A stretch of 8,836 bases of DNA. It comes from an uncultured Hyphomicrobiales bacterium. Lineage in GTDB: Bacteria > Pseudomonadota > Alphaproteobacteria > Rhizobiales > CAJQND01. Positions 6,765 through 8,836 of this stretch are shown here, one piece after another; the stretch's first letter is position 1, and each line of letters begins with the position of its first letter. The notes beneath the pieces were generated by a model. It saw only the letters and a list, made by a program, of their open reading frames with translations. It did not search any database and had not been told where the DNA came from. The stretch lies in assembly GCA_905479595.1 (NCBI GenBank), contig CAJQND010000383.1, forward strand, positions 1-8,836, read 5' to 3'. The position numbers and the translations under genes were made by a program.

Positions 6765-7793
6765 ATGAAGCGCATGCGTTCACGAAAAGGTGCCCCTGGC
6801 ATTGTTGAAGTTGCCGCCCGGGCTGGCGTCTCGCCAGCAACAGTTTCGCGCACGTTTAATGAACCCGATATGGTGCGCGGCCCAACCCGGAAAAAAATCG
6901 AACAAGCAGCCGAAGACCTCGGTTACATTCGAAACCGCATGGCGAGCGCCATGCATAATCGTTTTTCGGGAACGATCGGCTTGATAGTTCCAACGATCGA
7001 CAACGCGATTTTTGCTGAACTGATTGAAGCATTTTCCGCGCGCCTTCAGCATCACGACCGCACCATGTTAATTGCCGCACACAGTTATGACCTCAACCAG
7101 GAAATCGCCATTGTGCGATCCCTGCTTGAACGGCGTATTGATGGAATTGTGCTGGTGGGGTTTGGCCACGAGAACGTAACCTTGAACATGCTCGAGCAGC
7201 GAGATGTGCCCGTTATTTCGATTTGGAACTATCGCGAAAACACCGAGCTGCCCTGCGTCGGTGCGGATAACTTTGAAGCTGGCGCAATCGTTACAAAGCA
7301 TTTGCTCGACCTTGGCCATCGCGACATCGCATTCGTGTTCCCAGACACGGTGAACAATGACCGGGCCAGATATCGGCTGAAAGGTGCAATGAACTCAATT
7401 CAGTCCGCAGGAATAAAAGTACCTCCGTCGAGGATATTCAGCTGCCCATATGATATTGGTGAAGCAAAGCAACTTGCACGGAGGTTCCTTGTCGCCAATA
7501 GACCAAGTGCTGTGATTTGCGGGAATGACATCATCGCACGCGGTGTTATCTATGCCTGTCAGGCGGACGGCATAAAGGTTCCAGATGACCTCTCCGTAAT
7601 CGGTATTGGCGACTTCAATGGTTCAGCACATATGGAACCCCGTTTAACCACGGTTCGTCTGCCGGCAAAGCAAATTGGCGGACTTGCGGCAGACATCATT
7701 GTAAAGATGAGTGAAACCGGAGCGCCACCCATCCCCTTCAACCGAAAAATTGATCTGACACTCGTTGAACGTGGTTCCACAAGAAAGTGTTAA
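6765..7793 (+). CDS. LacI-family transcriptional regulator, likely local repressor of the tct-sau operon
   Basis: This 342-residue cytoplasmic DNA-binding regulator has the standard LacI/GalR plan. An N-terminal helix-turn-helix lies at residues 13-32 (VAARAGVSPATVSRTFNEP), followed by a hinge around 57-68 and a periplasmic-binding-protein-like effector domain opening with GTIGLIVPTIDN (69-80). Later the typical CGNDIIARG and PDDLSVIGIGDF segments appear, and the usual LTTVRLPAKQIG near the C terminus. The hinge residue that is usually leucine is Met63. It is divergent from the tct-sau operon with a LacI-type palindrome between them, so it most likely represses that operon and is released by the transported acid or a metabolite of it. 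The analogous C. necator gene is sauR, but I cannot tell whether the two are orthologous. The ATG at 6765 has little Shine-Dalgarno signal; the ATG at 6774 is an alternative start. Confidence 0.92.
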   Translation: MKRMRSRKGAPGIVEVAARAGVSPATVSRTFNEPDMVRGPTRKKIEQAAEDLGYIRNRMASAMHNRFSGTIGLIVPTIDNAIFAELIEAFSARLQHHDRTMLIAAHSYDLNQEIAIVRSLLERRIDGIVLVGFGHENVTLNMLEQRDVPVISIWNYRENTELPCVGADNFEAGAIVTKHLLDLGHRDIAFVFPDTVNNDRARYRLKGAMNSIQSAGIKVPPSRIFSCPYDIGEAKQLARRFLVANRPSAVICGNDIIARGVIYACQADGIKVPDDLSVIGIGDFNGSAHMEPRLTTVRLPAKQIGGLAADIIVKMSETGAPPIPFNRKIDLTLVERGSTRKC

Positions 7794-7795
7794 GC

Positions 7796-7810
7796 AGAAG
7801 AAATACTTCT
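7796..7810 (+). terminator. Weak hairpin after the LacI-type gene
   Basis: AGAAG-AAATA-CTTCT lies 3 nt after the stop codon and is followed by an A/T-rich run. A second short dyad, AACTT-ACGC-AAGTT (7840-7853), follows. The stems are only 5 bp and AT-rich and lack a proper U-tract, so termination here is possible but weakly supported. The 7794-7866 stretch is markedly AT-rich compared with its surroundings. Confidence 0.25.
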
Positions 7811-7866
7811 ATTTAAGAGATAAAAACAAAAATTATTTGAACTTACGCAAGTTATATTTAAAGAAA

Positions 7867-7896
7867 TTGGCTCAAAACTGCCAATTGCGCTATACT
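7867..7896 (+). promoter_or_regulatory. Candidate promoter of the TerB-like gene, giving a leaderless mRNA
   Basis: TTGGCT (7867-7872) and TATACT (7891-7896) are separated by 18 bp. The ATG at 7903 lies 6 nt after the -10 box, exactly where transcription would be expected to begin, and no Shine-Dalgarno sequence precedes it. A 7-bp perfect dyad, AATTGGC-N8-GCCAATT (7865-7886), covers the -35 box and most of the spacer and could be an operator. Confidence 0.5.
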
Positions 7897-7902
7897 CTGC
7901 TG

Positions 7903-8322
7903 ATGGCAAACTTAAGCGCGTGGATAAAAGGTCAATTCAACCGCCCCGAAATTGTGCAAATCCCTGACGAAGGAGATAAGCATGATCGTGAAGAAATTCT
8001 TCGTGCCGTTTACCTGGCTGGTGCAGCTATCGCGGCAGCAGATGGAATTGTTGATCGTGGCGAAATTGCCACCGCCGAACAGGTCGGCTCCCTATTATTC
8101 GATGATTTCGATTGCGAGGATTTCCGCACTGCATGTGGCGAAATTTCTGACGTTCCAGCCTTCCGCGATCAGATCGATAATCTTGCGGAGAACCTAAGTA
8201 CCAAAGATAAGAGAATGATTTTCTCCTATCTTTTTAGAATTGCCACTGCAGATGGTAACATTGCCCAACAGGAAAATGAGTTGCTCGCCTATACCCGCAA
8301 AAAATGGGGCATCATTTCCTGA
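7903..8322 (+). CDS. TerB-like (tellurite resistance TerB domain) protein
   Basis: This small soluble acidic protein of 139 residues has the TerB-type all-helical fold. Two similar acidic motifs mark the domain: AAADGIVDRGEI at about residues 43-54 and TADGNIAQQENELL at about 114-127, each with an A-D-G followed by an acidic helix start, possibly a metal-binding arrangement. The frame is open upstream to 7765, but the first 46 residues of that reading (Lys/Tyr/Asn-rich, AT-rich, partly inside the LacI-type gene) do not look like protein. The ATG at 7903 directly follows a good -10 box, so that start is chosen. TerB-domain proteins occur in tellurite, stress and membrane-associated contexts, but the lone short forms have no defined function. 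No other ter gene is visible, so a role in tellurite resistance should not be assumed. It probably has no link with the transport operon. Confidence 0.75.
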   Translation: MANLSAWIKGQFNRPEIVQIPDEGDKHDREEILRAVYLAGAAIAAADGIVDRGEIATAEQVGSLLFDDFDCEDFRTACGEISDVPAFRDQIDNLAENLSTKDKRMIFSYLFRIATADGNIAQQENELLAYTRKKWGIIS

Positions 8323-8353
8323 TATTCCAATTTGCGGCAAGAAAACTCCGTCT

Positions 8354-8388
8354 GCGGCGGCCTAGTTCCGCAAGGCTTTAGCCGCCGC
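8354..8388 (-). terminator. GC-rich inverted repeat over the aldolase stop codon, possible terminator
   Basis: GCGGCGGC (8354-8361) is perfectly complementary to GCCGCCGC (8381-8388), separated by 19 nt, and the repeat spans the stop codon of the minus-strand aldolase gene. On the minus strand a TTTTCTT run follows about 8 nt after the stem. That could make a poor intrinsic terminator for the aldolase gene. Part of the repeat encodes an alanine run, so it may be only codon bias. Confidence 0.35.
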
Positions 8389-8836
8389 ATCATATGCTGC
8401 GGTAATGCGGCGCGCTTTTTGGGCAACTTCTGACGCCCCATCGCCGGGTTTATAAAGGCTTGAGCCAAGACCAAAACTAGTAATACCTGCGGCCATATAT
8501 TTTTCAAAATCTGCTTCTGACACCCCACCGACGGCGGCCACGTCCAATTCAGGCGGCAAGATCACCCTGATGGCCGCAATGCCGTCTGGGCCGAGTTTGA
8601 ATGCTGGAAAGAACTTGAGCGCAGTAGCACCGAGTTCTGACGCAAGTAGCGCCTCAGTTGCAGAAAAAACGCCGGGCATCGTTGTCATGCCGAGCGAAAC
8701 CGCATGAGAAAGCGTTTTCGGATTAACATTCGGGCTGACCATTAACCGCCCACCTGCGTCATTTAATCGGTCGACTTCGGCGGGTTGCAGAATTGTGCCC
8801 GCACCAATCAAACAATCGGCTGGCGCCATCTTTGCC
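8362..8836 (-). CDS. dgoA: 2-dehydro-3-deoxy-6-phosphogalactonate/-gluconate aldolase, C-terminal part (5' end outside window)
   Basis: This is the last ~158 codons of a class I KDPG/KDPGal aldolase, which cleaves 2-keto-3-deoxy-6-phospho-sugar acid to pyruvate and glyceraldehyde 3-phosphate. The frame stays open to the right edge, so the ATG at 8829 is internal; the family's usual length of about 200-210 residues implies some 45-50 residues are missing. Visible hallmarks are LIGAGTIL, followed by GGRLMVSPNVNP, the Schiff-base lysine segment ALKFFPA, VGGVSE, and the C-terminal phosphate-binding GLGSSLYKPG. The MVSPNVNP and LGSSLYKPG forms favour the DgoA (galactonate) branch over Eda, though the two are hard to separate by eye. 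It is convergent with the TerB-like gene and is probably part of a sugar-acid operon to the right, unrelated to the tct-sau operon. Confidence 0.85.
   Translation of the reverse strand, partial: AKMAPADCLIGAGTILQPAEVDRLNDAGGRLMVSPNVNPKTLSHAVSLGMTTMPGVFSATEALLASELGATALKFFPAFKLGPDGIAAIRVILPPELDVAAVGGVSEADFEKYMAAGITSFGLGSSLYKPGDGASEVAQKARRITAAYDAAAKALRN

Noticed and set aside
7765..7902. N-terminal extension of the TerB-like protein
   Set aside because: It overlaps the end of the LacI-type gene, and its Lys/Tyr/Asn-rich AT-biased residues look like translated intergenic DNA.
7903..8322. Tellurite resistance operon
   Set aside because: Only one short TerB-like protein is present, with no terA, terC, terD or terE gene nearby in the window.
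8362..8836. Aldolase as a member of the tct-sau pathway
   Set aside because: It is separated by the regulator and the TerB-like gene, is convergent with the latter, and acts on sugar acids; a shared pathway is not supported.

Overview
The window looks like a piece of an alphaproteobacterial chromosome of intermediate GC, possibly from a marine Rhizobiales- or Rhodobacterales-like lineage. This placement is an inference from protein style and gene content (TctABC transporter, LacI regulator, DgoA-type aldolase, TerB-like protein). No rRNA or other phylogenetic marker is present. Genes are tightly packed. I see no insertion sequence, integrase, tRNA, CRISPR array or phage gene.

Layout: (1) 2-544, plus strand, is the C-terminal part of a DUF389 membrane protein that runs off the left edge. 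(2) 551-6609, minus strand, is a five-gene operon transcribed right to left. It holds tctA (large membrane subunit), tctB (small membrane subunit), tctC (periplasmic binding protein), an acylating CoA-dependent aldehyde dehydrogenase resembling SauS, and an AMP-forming acyl-CoA ligase resembling SauT. (3) 6610-6764 is a divergent control region with a LacI-type palindrome (6721-6736) lying inside a plausible operon promoter. (4) 6765-7793, plus strand, is a LacI-family regulator. (5) 7903-8322, plus strand, is a small TerB-like protein that may be read from a leaderless mRNA. (6) 8362-8836, minus strand, is the 3' part of a DgoA-type KDPG/KDPGal aldolase gene that runs off the right edge.

The central operon reads as a self-contained carboxylate uptake and activation module. 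TctC captures an anionic carboxylate in the periplasm and TctAB imports it. The ligase forms its CoA thioester with ATP, and the dehydrogenase reduces the thioester to an aldehyde with NAD(P)H. The closest described precedent is the sulfoacetate pathway of Cupriavidus necator (sauRSTU: divergent regulator, SauS sulfoacetaldehyde dehydrogenase, SauT sulfoacetate-CoA ligase, SauU MFS transporter). Here a tripartite tricarboxylate transporter (TTT) replaces the MFS carrier. The assignment to sulfoacetate is an inference from gene pairing. The enzyme that would desulfonate sulfoacetaldehyde (Xsc), a phosphotransacetylase and a sulfite exporter are not in the window, and another substrate such as oxalate (oxalyl-CoA to glyoxylate) cannot be excluded.

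Several gene starts were refined: tctC begins at 4602 and tctB at 5098 (each behind a strong Shine-Dalgarno sequence), the dehydrogenase begins at a GTG at 3540, and the TerB-like gene probably begins at 7903. tctA/tctB and the dehydrogenase/ligase pair each overlap by 4 bp (ATGA), which suggests translational coupling.
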